This document shows, piece after piece, positions 34,145 to 46,235 of a DNA stretch of 64,000 nucleotides. The notes beneath the pieces were generated by a model, which saw only the letters and a program-made list of their open reading frames with translations, was not told where the DNA came from and made no database searches. A program made the translations under genes and the position numbers. This stretch comes from Pterois miles (Eukaryota > Chordata > Actinopteri > Perciformes > Scorpaenidae), in assembly GCA_947000775.1 (NCBI GenBank), contig CAMQGK010000008.1, positions 4,048,001 to 4,112,000 of the forward strand. Reading direction: 5' to 3'. How positions within the stretch are numbered: the stretch's first letter is position 1; every line of letters starts with the position of its first letter.

Positions 34145-35168
34145 TTGGGATGTCACGAGAACCGTTTCTTCACTACCAAGTTGATGCCAATATTCTGAAA
34201 ACGTGACTACAGGTACTGCAAGTACCATCAGGGCTCGAGACTAATTCGTCCCTGGGAAAATGTGTCTGGGATGCAGTAAACTCACTATCCACGCACCCCA
34301 TTTCTACCTGATGATGCTATAGTGTTGTCAAAAATATCAAAGTATCGATACATACGGTACTGAATATCTGTAATGGTTGCAACACTCATTTTCTGCAGTA
34401 TCGACACACAAGTACCAGCTGTGTTTTCTGCTCTCTCGACACACACACCACTACTTTTAATAAAATCTATGCCCTCAATGTTGTAACTTTCTCAGTGATA
34501 TTTAAAATGGCATCGAGGTTAGAAATTTCAGTACTGTGTCAACACGATAATGTTAAATTTAAAACAACAAATCAGTGTTGAAATCGGCAGGAAGAGAGCA
34601 AGCTAACGTTAGCTGTTAGCTTCATGCAGGACTGTGCTGATCACCGGCTGCAAACAGCCAAAGTTAACCAGCTCTCACCCTGCTGATTTTAACACAGGAG
34701 GTGCCATTGATTTATATTATGATGCGTTCAGGCTCTATTCAGTAAAAATAATTATTTGGTGAAGGTAAATTATGACGTTATCATGATGTATTCAGACTTC
34801 TGAAATGTAAAACACCTCCCGTATTGAAATCAGCGGGATGTGAGCCAGTTAGCTGTTAGCAGCCGGCAGCTAACTAGCGCTCCTCCCTGTGGTTTCAACA
34901 CGGGAGGTGCCATTGACTTACATTTTGATGCTTTCAGTCTTCTATTCAGTAAAAATTAATATTTGGCTAAAGTTAATTCTAACATTATCAAGATATAATC
35001 TTGTAAAATGTAGTTTTTTTCGCAAGAAACAAAGAAATCCAGTTGTTAGACAACAGAGAGGGAATTATGTCCGGTTTAACTTCCTGACAAGTATGTAACC
35101 GTATGTAAACGGTAAAATCAAAAACGATAAAAAGAGTGCATGTTGAAGCAAGTACTGTGACATCCCTA
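34145..35168. repeat. MITE with ends 'gggatgtcac', interrupted and internally duplicated
   Basis: The left end gggatgtcacgagaaccg (34147) and right end gtactgtgacatccct (to 35167) form short inverted termini. The left arm continues ctaccaagttgatgccaata and tgaaaacgtgac. At 34320 a second MITE opening, tagtgttgtcaaaaatatca, begins with gtatcgatac motifs. The interior carries a diverged tandem duplication (34576-35015). Confidence 0.6.
34576..35015 (+). repeat. Diverged tandem duplication, about 200-230 bp unit
   Basis: Unit 1 (about 34576-34806) and unit 2 (about 34815-35015) share, in order, gttagctgttagc, a gctgcaaacag/ccggcagctaac block, acacaggaggtgccattga versus acacgggaggtgccattga, tattcagtaaaaat, ggtaaattatgac versus aagttaattctaac, and a tatc-tgatg tail. 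A related single unit lies at 54095-54340. Confidence 0.8.
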
Positions 35169-36729
35169 ATACGATGGACGCTTCATCTTCTGAAGAGTTT
35201 ATTGTTAGCTCTTGTACTACAATGGGAGAAGTTGTTGCTTAGCTTCCTTAGCAATGTTATTGCCCTTGATCTCAACTGAAAATGTGGTTACGAAGATGAA
35301 AAGGAGCTTGTCATAGAGCTTTTACTTTATTGTTGCTGCTGCTAAGGTCAAAGATTGTGAAACCTCAACATGAAAGCCACTCCTGTCCTTTAATATGATA
35401 ATAAACTATTTCCAATTAGTGTTCACCCTGAAGCTTTAAAGCTAAAACTTTCCAACAGGGTTGAAAACGATGATAAGTGTGAACATTAGCTTGGAAAGTT
35501 AGCACTAAACGTGAGTCACCAAATCAATCACAGCTCCTCTCTCTGGTTCTAAATGAAAGGGCTTTTGACAATCAGTGATAGCATGAAATAAGACAGATAC
35601 GCGCTGGACAAATGTAATAATACACTTTCCACATTAGCCTTTTGCTTGTGCTTTAGAGGAGCTTCAATTGAGCCCTTTGTGAATTTAATCAGAACTGTAA
35701 TACGACACTTATCCATTTCATGCTGTGGTTAGGACGAAAAATACTCCACATCAATGCTTTTCTGGTTCTAAACAGCCATCTCAGTTAATACTACAACACA
35801 TATAGTAATAGTGCCTTCAACACTGCCCTTATTTGTTTAGGGTTACAAACAGTGACCCCTATTTTCTTATTTCCATTTGCAGTAAACTGAATTTCATGGG
35901 CTGCCTGACTATCTAGGCCACTCAGTGACTTTGAGGAACATTTGATTGATTCCCTCAAGACAAGAAATATTATTCTGCCTTCACAAAACTAGGCCTTAGC
36001 ATGTTAACTAAATATACATATTTATACTGACACATCCTACAAAATTCTATAACATTAAAATAGACCCAGATAAAAATGGAGGCGCCCATAAATTGTGCCA
36101 AGTCTGTATGATACATGACAACCTGTCTTTTCTTTTGCAGCAGCATGTTGTAAATAAAATTTGTACGCTGTTCAGAAAAGCAATTTTCATATCTTGCACA
36201 GCTCTTGCGTTTTTTGTTTTTTTTTTTAAGCATAGCTCCACAGAGAGAGCTATACGGTTGGTCCGCTGGGCTGCCGGCTACGTTTTCCCTCGGGATAAAT
36301 CCCGGTGCATCTCGTCTCAAAACGCTACTTAGATAGGCCCTGTGGGACGTGGGCCTCTGAGGGGCCCCGTCTTCAGGAGGAAACACCCGCTTCTCTTTAT
36401 GCTCGGCTGCATCTGAGTAAGAAGAAAAATGACAACCTGGATCCACTGTTGTTCTTACAGCATATCCATTTTTATGACAAAAATTGATTTTTTTTTTTTA
36501 AGCATAATATGAATTTATGTCACAATCACTTTTACAGTTTTTGGCCTGAAGATGTAGTTTGATGAGATTTATTGTCTTTTGACAGTATAACATTTTATGT
36601 TACAGCAACTTCCAAAGAGCACATAAAAGGTAAATTATACCTTATTCTACGATAACGGCTTAAATGTTTAAGTTATGGTTAAGAGTGCAACCTATGCAGT
36701 GACACACAAGATGTTATTAATATTACACA
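35169..36729. other. Noncoding stretch
   Basis: No shared repeat. The 158-residue minus-strand frame at 35970-36446 is the longest in the window but contains a Lys run from a T-rich tract, has no domain that I know, and its first half overlaps an opposite frame. Confidence 0.35.
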
Positions 36730-37264
36730 TTAAAGGAGACATATGTTCATTTTCAGGTTCATGCTTGTATTTTATGTCTCTACTAGAACATGGTTACATG
36801 TTTTAATGTTCACAAAGCTCATTATTTTTCTCATACTGGCTGCCTGAATATACCCGGATTCAGGCTCCGTTTTAGCGCCAGTCACTTTAAGACCTCGTCC
36901 TGAAAAAAGCCCAGTCTGCTCTGATTGGCTTACGAGAAAAATGTGGTGCACCTCAAGCTGTTAGAGGCAATGTCATGAAGTTAAGCCTTTAACTATTAAT
37001 TCCCAACAAACAGAGGCAGAAAGAAACACTCAGGACACGAGGTCATGAATCTACACAAAATATGTGTTTAAGGACACCTGCCAATGGTGAAATATCTTCA
37101 CTATGTGGATTTCATTCCAGATCGCTTGCTCTTCCCAGCCCGCGCTTTCAAATGTGAACTTTACATATTTCATGTTTTATATTCTATTAAGAGGAAAATT
37201 TCCACCATAGCAGGCACTCCACATACCCAAATATCAGAGTTTTTTCATCATATGTCCCCTTTAA
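36730..37264 (+). mobile_element. MITE T, copy 1, bounded by TTAA
   Basis: A 535-bp element. Left end ttaaaggagacatatg (36730) and right end catatgtcccctttaa (to 37264) are inverted repeats matching at 15 of 16 bases, with TTAA at both outer edges. Interior blocks are cattttcaggttcatgcttg, ctactagaacatggttacat and aaaaagcccagtctgctctg. TTAA is the duplication made by piggyBac-type enzymes, but the ends do not show the usual CCC start, so the class is open. The second copy is at 39107-39448. Confidence 0.85.
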
Positions 37265-37440
37265 AGTGTTGTGGGAGGTGTGCTGCTTTCTTGCCAAGAG
37301 TTAGGTGAGACCATTTATACCACTCACGTTTGTACATTAGGAATGTAGCTAGACTCTGACAGGTGGTTAGCTTAGCTTAGCTTAGCTTAGCGTAAAGACT
37401 AAATATAGGGAACTAGCAAAATCTGCCTGCCAAGCTAAAT
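37265..37440 (+). repeat. Dispersed repeat D, copy 2, with (TTAGC)5
   Basis: gctttcttgccaagagttag, gtgagaccatttatacc, then ggtggttagcttagcttagc (a (ttagc)5 run at 37367-37391) and gtaaagactaaatataggga. It matches the reverse complement of 37985-38225 and joins to the head sequence seen in the 30505 palindrome. Confidence 0.7.
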
Positions 37441-37499
37441 TCACATACATATTCATGTATATGAATTGTAAAAACTACAATTTGCCATTGTACGGACTG

Positions 37500-37880
37500 T
37501 CGGACAGCCGACTAGCCAGACTGTTCTCATAGCTACACTTATGAAATGCAATGCAATGTAATTCATGTAAATATATATTCCCCAAAGTAAAATTTAATCA
37601 GCATGATCAAACAAATTATCGGCTGCAGGCAGCATGGGTGGGTCAAAACAAAACTTTTGCCCAGGAGACTGGAGTCAACGTTGATTTTTCACGTAACTTC
37701 CATACTTAACACCACTTCAATAGTTATTTTAACCCAAACCACGATCTTTTCGTAAACCTATGTAGTTTTGTTGCCTACACCTAACCAAGCTGTTTCCCGT
37801 GAAGACAGAAGTTTGTTTGTACAAGGCTGTATGCATGAAACAGGCGGATATCGACACATGTAGCCGAGAATGCATGAAAA
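37500..37880. repeat. Dispersed repeat A, copy 5
   Basis: Contains acccaaaccacgatcttttc, then tagttttgttgcctacacct and aaccaagctgttt, all on the reverse strand relative to 14031. The first part (37500-37640) is less certain. Confidence 0.6.
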
Positions 37881-37984
37881 ATTAAGACTAACTTGTCATG
37901 AGATATCATACTAGCCATTGTACGAGGATACATCAAACTGGCACATGAGCCCCAAAAGATGTTGTTATTGTCATTTTTACACTT

Positions 37985-38225
37985 TGTCTTTCATGCAGAT
38001 TAAAAAAACAAGATAGAAGTTGTTTCTAAGTAAACTTTATAGGTGCTCGTAGGGGACTTTTATTACCTAGAGATAGAGTAAAGCCGGGCTAACAGTTTCC
38101 CTGTTTCCAGTCTTTTTGCTAAGCTAAGTGACAGCTGCATCCTCCAGCTACATACATACATAAAACCATGCAGCTTTACGAATGGCATGGCTTTCCTCAT
38201 CTAACACTTAGCAAGAAAACAGTTC
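37985..38225 (-). repeat. Dispersed repeat D, copy 3 (inverted)
   Basis: Minus strand: ctgtcacttagcttagc, aaaaagactggaaacaggga, aactgttagcccggctttac, and gcacctataaagtttac. It faces copy 2 across repeat A copy 5, making a loose inverted pair. Confidence 0.7.
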
Positions 38226-39106
38226 AATGACACTGCAACAACTGATTTTTTTTGTCCACTTAGGGGCAGTAGAAACAAGCTTTGAATACAACATTGACAA
38301 ATTATTGCCTTTTATTCTGACATTGCAAACATGTTGGACAAACAGTACTCTGAGTCCAAGAGACATGGGGCACAATCAAAGAGGGTATGATGCATAAACT
38401 AAAAACAATAGACGAAAAATGTGATTTTCAAAGTTGCCCTGCTCCTCTCTTTAAATGCACGCTCCCTTTTTAATGCCGACAACATCCATTATTTCAACTT
38501 TCTCCCCTTGCCTACTGATGCTCAGCACTCCTCTCTGCAGTTCAGTTGCTCGCTATCTCCCAAGATAATTTGATGGGAAATTTATTTCATTTGCACATCA
38601 TACCACACTGGCTGTAATTAATTGCTCTGCTGTTCGTTGTACAATAGTTCACTGACTCCTTTGTGTGACTACAGGCTTGTTACTGTTCTGTGATATGTGG
38701 TGCCATGCTGAAACTGGTAACAGATGCTGCTGTCACCGAAAAAGTCCACCTAGGTGACTCCAAAACAAATAATCCCTGGAATTAATAAACAGCAGCCTAT
38801 ATTAATGCATTCAACTCTGCTTAAAAGGGCGCAATGAAATAGTCAAAATTCCTCTGATTATATTAAGGCTGTTAGTGGATATTATAGTAGTTTTGTGTTT
38901 TTAGTGCTCTTGGAATATTGGCCCTCAAACAGGATATCACGCATTAAAATATCTGATCTTAAATGGGCATATGCTTGTTTCTCAATCTCTGTTTTATCTT
39001 TCCCATCTGTTACAAACACATATCTGGAACAAACTCCCAGAAAACTAGTCTGCTCCAACTCTCAGTTCTTTTAAATCAAGACTTTTCTGTGTGACACAGC
39101 ATTTTA
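38226..39106. other. Noncoding stretch
   Basis: Nothing recognised. The segment 38500-38700 is a candidate for unique conserved DNA on composition only. Confidence 0.3.
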
Positions 39107-39448
39107 TTAAAGGAGACATATCATCAACAACACTTTTTCAGTACTTCTATGTGTACATTTGGATATCTGGAGTGCCTACCAACCCACAAACTGTGAAGCA
39201 AGATGACCCAGTGAGTTTTTGTGGGCTGCCTAGATAAAAAAACATGCTTCAACAAGTGAAAAGGAGTATCATACTTTTCTTAAAGAGACAGGTGCAAAAA
39301 CAGAGCTAAAGGGTGAATACAGGTATATTCAGACAGACAGTGTGAAAAAATAATGTGTTTTTTGAACATTAAAGCATGTAAACATGTACTAGTGAAAACC
39401 AAAAATACAAGTATGAATCTGAAAATGAGCGTGACATGTCCCCTTTAA
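39107..39448 (-). mobile_element. MITE T, copy 2, bounded by TTAA
   Basis: A 342-bp copy in reverse orientation. The ends ttaaaggagacatat (39107) and gacatgtcccctttaa (to 39448) both start with TTAA. The interior gtaaacatgtactag and tacaagtatgaatctgaaaa matches the reverse complement of the left half of copy 1, and atttggatatctggagtgcc matches its right half. It lacks about 190 bp from the middle. Confidence 0.85.
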
Positions 39449-40044
39449 GTTAAATGCTGTAATGGTTACAGCGCAGGCCACTTAACCTCCATAACTTCCT
39501 AAGGTTGATTCGATTCTCTGCAAAACACCACAAACAAACAAGAAAAATAAGAGATTAACAAGAGAGACAATTTGGTCCTGTTTATTCATATCTCAGCACC
39601 GGCTGCATTGTCATTTGTATTCTATCGTTGATTTGTCTTCATTTCACTCTTTTTATAAGCCTATTGATGCGTGTGTTTCTATATTGCCTCGAGTTTCTTT
39701 TATATACTTTCTGCTCTATAACAATCATCATATTCATGTTTTTTGGCATTGTAAGATTTTAGGTTTGGTTGAGAAATGTAATATTTATTACATTTTGTGA
39801 ATTTTGCATTTGAAAAATGCATAAAAAAAAGCTTTGTATAAATGCAAGGTCTTTATTCAGCCACAGTGCATAACTGGATTATTGGACGCTATGGGCATTG
39901 TGTAGATTCTGTTGCTGAAGCTGTTATTGTTGTTGTAGGCTATTAGATATCTTATCATACCTTGTTTTAATAAAACAATTATTCCAGTTGTGTCAAGTGA
40001 AAATTAAAATCACTTATTAATTACCTATTATTTATTAGTAAACA
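39449..40044. other. AT-rich noncoding stretch
   Basis: No recognised feature. Confidence 0.35.
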
Positions 40045-40410
40045 GGTATTAAAGGGGTAATCCAGTCATGTAGTGATGTACTTCGGGGCCTTCTGAGACA
40101 GATTTAACACAGGATCTATTGGCAGAAATGCAATACAATATTAATAAGTACGCTTTCTGTGTATAATCAGCTGAAAATATGACTCTTTGGGGTTTTATTA
40201 CCTTAGAATGTGGCATTTATATCTACAAAAGGAGCGGCTCTTCTGCACGGAGCTGGCCGCCATGTTTCTGGCTTTAGATAGCGCTATTCGCCTTTTTGCC
40301 ATCATTGTTCTCCTACATGCATTCTCCTACACACTGCACATGCGAGACATTTAAGTTGGTTGCAATCTCCAACCTCACATCTAGAGGTCGCCAAATCCTA
40401 AATCCTAAAC
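40045..40410 (-). mobile_element. MITE M1, copy c
   Basis: In reverse orientation: ctattggcagaaatgcaata, taagtacgctttctgtgtat, aatcagctgaaaatatgact, then cggctcttctgcacgg, gccgccatgtttctggct, gttggttgcaatctccaacc and tcacatctagaggtcgcc. Blocks and order match the complement of 31620-32001 and 54555-54852. Confidence 0.8.
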
Positions 40411-42737
40411 TGAGCTTCATGCGATGGGATGCAGCATCAAACGCACAGGATGTTAACACATAGCAGGCGCGTATTAAGTTACTGTAAAGGTTGGAGGCTG
40501 TTTGCTGCAGGCTATGGATAAACCCTGCAGGGTCTTCACCTTGACTGCAGTGTTTGGGAGGTGGCAACACATCACAATTTGCAGCTATAATGAATCTAAT
40601 TCCATTGCCCTTCATACTCCACCGCTCCCTTTAGTCGAGTCTCTTCCTCTGAATACTTTTCCAGTTTGTAGATGGAGAAACACACTTCTTCCTGCTGATA
40701 AATATGCCCTACAACCAAGTCTTTTCCTTTATGGAACCGGTTGAAGGATGCCCGATAGCAAGCCCTAAGCCTTCCTGTCATCATCATACACTCTGTTGGG
40801 ATTCGTACAAGTGAAAATCAATAAATTATCCATTGCTCATTATTTTTCTTAGGAGGAGAGAGATACTATCATGTAGGAACAGTATATTTTTAAGCCAGTT
40901 ATGATAATTGTGTGCTACACATTTATCTCTTGGTACTGCTTGGGTTTATTGAGACTTTCAACCTTAGAGGAAACATACTATTTGACTGTGACAACACATT
41001 TTAAACGATTATATTTTTATGCCGCTGACAATATGTGCATATATACACTGTGTCACAGCAGCATCCACTTCCTTCCTATAGGTAGGTTCACGATCCAGTT
41101 CCATATAGGAAACGGAGTAAGAAGAGATCACAACCTCTGATTTCTATATTTTTGTATTTGTATGAAAAAGTACAAAAACTGCGTATGGATCATGTATTGT
41201 TTGCAAAACAACATATTGTTTACAGTTGTCACTACACTGCTTCTATTCAAGACAGTGCCACTGCAACGTGACACTGCATACAGTCAATGACAGAATATAC
41301 ACCATATGGACCAAGACATATAACTAACTAAATAAATAAAAAACAAAACTGGCAAGATAAGCGCTGTGATTCAGAGGTGATGAAATAGCAAACAAACAAT
41401 ACAATAAGCCCGACAAACTGCCTTTGAAACAGTAGAAACGACAGCTGAAGATAGCTCAGTGGGAAGACATGAAAAGATGAAATCACAGTTATTTAGTGTC
41501 ACGTATCAAAAGAACTCTGCATACAAAAGAAAAATTAAGCTGAGCTGATTGGAAAAGGCAACCGTTGCTCTCTAAAAACACTGATTTGATAGTGATGGAA
41601 ATGAAATTTAAAGGCTAAATTCCTCTCATCCCTCTCCCCTCGTGTAATGCACTTCCTAACTCATCGCTTGTTTTGTGCGGTTCGTCTGTACTTGGACATC
41701 ATGGGAACAAAAAGTTGCGGCGCCCTTGGGCAGACACGTAAAGTGACTTTGTCACCGCCGCTGCTGAGCTGCACATTTATTGTTCATTGAAGCAAATCTG
41801 ACCAAAGGAGTGGAGGTCAAGAGAAAGACAAGCCGGTGTGGGAACGGAGCATTATATAAGGTCTGTTAAAAACTTAACATGACTGAAGTGACACAAATTA
41901 TTAAGAGGAACGTCTCATCTGTGCGTTCCAATGTAGGCAAAGTTCACAACAGGGTTTTGGTCCCCTGCCATTAGGGACCGTCATCAGAGCAAGGATGACG
42001 AGAGGGGACGTCTCTAATTAGCCCTTGTCAGCACAAATGACATTCTGATCACGTGTTTCTGGTAATTACTTCACTTTTATGATCTCTCCACTCATCTTAG
42101 GTTGACACGATAGCAGCAGAGTGAGCCTCTTTAAATGTATGTGGAGCTTCCTGGCTAAAGTGGTAGAAGGAGTGGATATAAAAACGGAGGGAATAACCGC
42201 CTCGATCCTCCACTTTCAAGCCCTGAGGCGCCCTAATGTGAAAATTCTCACTTTATCATCTCCAGTGCATAAAATTGAGGTGTGTGGTGTATTTACGTGG
42301 ACTAACAGAGTCTTGACACTGGCAAGTCTGTACTTATCTGTTTGCACACCTTTTAGGTGGCTTTGGTTGATAGCCCCTGCCTTCCTGAACTTCTACCAAC
42401 TGAGCTGGTTATATGTGAAATTAAAAAGGGAAATTATTAAACAGCCGGCTGAAGCTAAACACGCTTCCTGGACACAGGGCCAGGGGAGTGATTCATTTTC
42501 ATCCCGTCTTAGCCTGCAAAATTGATTCAGGCATTACCATGTGCTCACAGAGAGTATCTATATATTTAGCAGGTAGGGCGTTTAAAGAGGGAGGGGTGGG
42601 GAGACTGGCTGAACAAAATGGAAATGTATACATTATGAATGTCCAGCCAAAGTTTTCAAAATTTTGAGGAAATTAATTGTTTTGCCGACTAATGATTACC
42701 TCACAGGAAGCCAAATAGCATCCCTCGCTTCTGAGAC
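40411..42737. other. Unique-looking noncoding stretch
   Basis: No shared repeat. The segment 41600-42530 is free of simple sequence. The 134-residue frame at 42121-42525 has no recognisable domain and I do not call it a gene. Confidence 0.35.
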
Positions 42738-42990
42738 ACACGGCCTGGTCGCACTAAAGTCATTTTGCCTGCAATAACAACGCTGTTCTTGTTTTCGGCG
42801 TGTCATTTGTACGTCATGTAGTCTGAATGGACTGCAATGTAAACACATCAGCATACATTTGGGTCCAACAAACACAGTACTTTCAACTAGGAGACCAGTG
42901 TTCGTGCCCCAAAGTGTTGAGTTATTTTGAAGTTTCATTTATTACATATTTTTTACTGTTTTCCATTTTGTTGCCTAAACCCAGCTGCTC
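42738..42990 (+). repeat. Dispersed repeat A, copy 6
   Basis: cctggtcgcactaaagtcat, ttgcctgcaataacaacgct, cttgttttcggcgtgtcatt, gtacgtcatgtagtctgaat, then gtccaacaaacacagtactt, tcaactaggagacc and tttgttgcctaaaccc. It spans most of the family on one strand. Confidence 0.8.
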
Positions 42991-42994
42991 CTGA

Positions 42995-43065
42995 ACTTGC
43001 GGTATCAGCCGATACAGAGTGCTGATCTGATACCAGCATGATTTAAATAAATTTTTAAAAAAAAG
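42995..43065. repeat. Scrap of a 'tatcagccgatac' MITE
   Basis: cggtatcagccgatacagag and tgctgatctgataccagcat resemble the palindromic ends of the 13472-13848 family. The piece is too short to orient. Confidence 0.4.
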
Positions 43066-45619
43066 TAGAAGAAGTAGATCTTGTTATTATTGTTAACTAT
43101 TGAAGGTTGTGCTCTTTCCCGTAAAGCATCTTCAAATGTTTTATATGATTGCTGGTGTTGGAATTGGAAACACTAGTGCCACCCATTGAAATGAAGCCTT
43201 ACATACTGTACATATCCCTGTTTTACTGGTTGGATTTTCCACTGTGAAATATTGCCAAACGGCTGACAGTTTCCTCACTCTGACTACCGTTACCGTTACA
43301 CTCTCCATTAGCACTGCACTGTTGTTGTTTGCTATCATCACCTGACAAACTACATGCAGTCAGTTCTTGTTCACTGCTCTAAAACAGTAGTTGCCAATGG
43401 CGGATCAGTGTATAGACTGGGGTACTCGCCAACACCTGATACCGAATTTTGGGCAGTGTCGGACAAATTTTTGAGTTTGGTATCCGTACTGAAAAAACTG
43501 CAGTACTGCCGACACAAAATACATTCTCATGGCATGCCGAATGTCGTTGTAATGCCACGCTATTTATACGCCGCCCCACGAGATTGGGTCGGAGAGACAC
43601 TTTATGTGGCTTCTCTGGAATTCAAGAGGAATAACTACAGAACGTGTTAAAAAGCCCTTGAATTTTCAGTTTGCTTCTGCGCAGACCTGCTGTACCCTTG
43701 GCAGGAACACAACTCCCCAACAGCTCCCAAAACCTCTCCCTGCGGGGAATCATTAGGAGGGACATATGTGACATCGCTTGAATCTGTGACCTTGAAAGCC
43801 TTACGGGACTACTGGATCGGTAGACACATCATTGAATAATACACAGCTCTTTTGCTGTGTGAAACACAAGGGGATGGTGAAGGGGGGGGGCAGAGCATTA
43901 TGCTAAAATATGTACCATTTCCACTGTGGTCTGGTGGGCCTCATCGACTGTTGTTTGTGCTGCGGTGGCCACGGCTTCTTGGTTCGCTCCATCTCCGACT
44001 CGAGCCTCATTATGTGTGACAGCACTCGGAGGAAGCAGGTAGAGGCTGGAATGAAAGGAAGGGAGGGAGATGGGCCTTCTCCTCCTCCTGATATCATGGA
44101 GGAATCAATTGATGCTGTTTTGTGCACTTTTTCTGCTGACCTAGCGAGAATAGGGGGGAAATATTCGGCCAGTTGCCTATGGCATGGCAGCTAGAGTTTG
44201 AGTTTAGCTCACTCTGTCACTATTATAACCCCCATCCCCATGCTTCTCGCCACTGCAAGCACACTCGCACAGGAAAATGTGTGCATACACACACACACTC
44301 GTGCCAACCTCTTCGTCTAAAATGCATTTGTCGCCTGTGGTGTTACGGCATTGGACTGTCTGCTAGATATTAGGGTTGTGGGGGTAAATCTAGATGATGG
44401 ATGATTTGTGTTGTGCTGTCAAAACCGGCGCTTGATAAAAGAACAACACAGGACAGACGCACAAGACAAAGGGACGGTGGAGGGAAAGAAAAATTCACAT
44501 CAATATCTCCTCTTACCAAATTCATATCACTGAAACAATTTGAATCGGTGCCTATTTGTGGCATCAAGAGGCCTGCTGCTTATGAGTTTGTTTACAGCGT
44601 CAGATGCAAAAAAAAAAAAACAGCCAAAACATTCGGCAAGCTACTTGGAGCTGCACTTGCAAGGTAAACATTATTATGATTCCTCAATCAAATGTTTTCT
44701 GCTCCACGTTGACTCAACTCACCAGGCGTCTTCAGCCGACTGTGGGCAGAACAAATGCGCCGCTGTCTTGTCTTTAAGAGGAATAAATATTGATATGCTC
44801 CAGTGGCCTGGTATGTTAATTAAATACATGCTTATTGAAATTCAATGACAGCTGGAATTTCACAGTGAGCAGGGGATCGTGCCTCTCCCCCAAGAGTGTA
44901 AAACATAATTGGTTGACAGCAAAAAGTAACACACAATTAGTTAGGGAGGTTTAATTAATATTATTCAGGCAAGGTCCTCAGTTTGGATGCGTCCTACAGA
45001 GCGCTGCCTTGCTGTTGTATGGATGCAGCAGATGTGGCGCTGGGAGCTTTAGGCAATTCGTTGACATGTACAACAGGGGTCCGTGGTTGGAGCTGTAAAC
45101 CCTCGGTGGAAACAGATGCAGTGCACAAAAACAGTGATGGCATTTTATGAAATATCTCTGTTTAAAATTTTCAGAAGAGTTGTCTCCAATCAAATGTGGT
45201 GCCCTGTAGAAATTCCTGTTTGCAATTATTAACATCTTATCACAATTAATGTGTGTTAAATAATATAAGTACAAAATAAAATAATAAGTGCCATCAAACC
45301 TACCCGATTTGACTCTTATCAGCTCATTAAATGGGCGTTATCAGTCAGTAGGGACCTGCTGCACCTACTATGTTGTAAAAATGGAAGCAAAATGATCTAA
45401 CACATTGTAAAAATGATTGAAACTTTACGCTCTGAGCACAAACAAATCAGCTTGTTCAGGTTTAAAAGATAGTGTTTGGGCTTAAAAACTACATTTGAAA
45501 AGTTAAAGTGAAACTGTCTATATTACAGCAATACTTTTGCTTCCTTCATAAATACTACTGCCGCTAGAGATCACTGTCTTTTTTTTCTTTCTGCCCATGT
45601 GACTAGATTATAAAAAACT
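43066..45619. other. Noncoding stretch
   Basis: No shared repeat family and no domain-bearing frame. There is a G9 run near 43883 and an A13 run near 44608-44620. Overlapping frames at 43354-43650, 43903-44194 and 44401-44848 on both strands look like chance. Confidence 0.35.
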
Positions 45620-45690
45620 ACTAACAGATGCAGTAGGCCCCTTCTGACCCACATCTATGATGCTTATAATCACTGATAACGCCTATTTAA
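45620..45690 (+). repeat. Dispersed repeat H, copy 2
   Basis: gatgcagtaggccccttctg, acccacatctatgatgctta and taatcactgataac match 8335-8405. Confidence 0.75.
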
Positions 45691-45844
45691 GAGAAGAGAA
45701 GAAGAGGAGAACCTGCCGCAAGGAGAGACCTGCACAGAGTATAAAGACCCAGACGTTTCTTCATCTCAGTTCCACATCAGCTAGCCGTCCTTGTGGAACG
45801 TATAAGCGAAGCTTAAGAATCCACAGTCACGCTTGCGGCACAGT

Positions 45845-46235
45845 GGCGCTTTAATCTAATTGCCAACATCAGCATGCTACCACCATAAGCTCATGCAAAG
45901 CAGGTGTAATGCTCACCATGTTCACCATCTCAGTTTAGCGTGTCAGCAAGCTAACATTAGTAACAAATACAAGGTACAGGTGAGGCTGATGGAAAGGTCA
46001 TAGTTGTGCAAATATGTCATCAGAAACTGAAATTGGACAAAGAATAGTTTTGACCTGATGGCGGTGCTAGAGGAAAATTTTAGGATCCTGATGGGAATGT
46101 GTGAAATTTCATGGCAAGCCATCCAATAACTGTTGAGATATTTCAGTAAAAGCTAAACATATCCACCTCATGGTGGCACTAGAAGGAAAGTAGGTAGAAA
46201 GCCAGTCCTCCTCTGGGGACCATGAATGTCCATAC
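45845..46235 (+). repeat. Dispersed repeat G, copy 2
   Basis: The longest copy: accatgttcaccatctcagt, aagctaacattag, ggtgaggctgatggaaaggt, ttgacctgatggcggtgcta, aaatttcatggcaagccatc, caataactgttgagatattt, cacctcatggtggcactaga and ctctggggaccatgaatgtc. It carries two rounds of the 'tggcgctaga … catggcaa' module typical of the family. Confidence 0.8.

Noticed and set aside
34576..35015. Segmental duplication of host DNA
   Set aside because: The units lie between MITE-like ends and have a relative at 54095, so this is duplication inside a mobile element.
35970..36446. 158-residue minus-strand frame as a gene
   Set aside because: The longest frame, but it contains a Lys run from a T-rich tract, overlaps frames on both strands and resembles nothing I know.
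37367..37391. (TTAGC)5 as interstitial telomere repeat
   Set aside because: The vertebrate telomere unit is TTAGGG. This run is part of dispersed repeat D, which has ttagcttagc in its consensus.
42121..42525. 134-residue plus-strand frame as a membrane protein
   Set aside because: One hydrophobic stretch is expected from T-rich DNA. No conserved motif and no splice-consistent neighbours.
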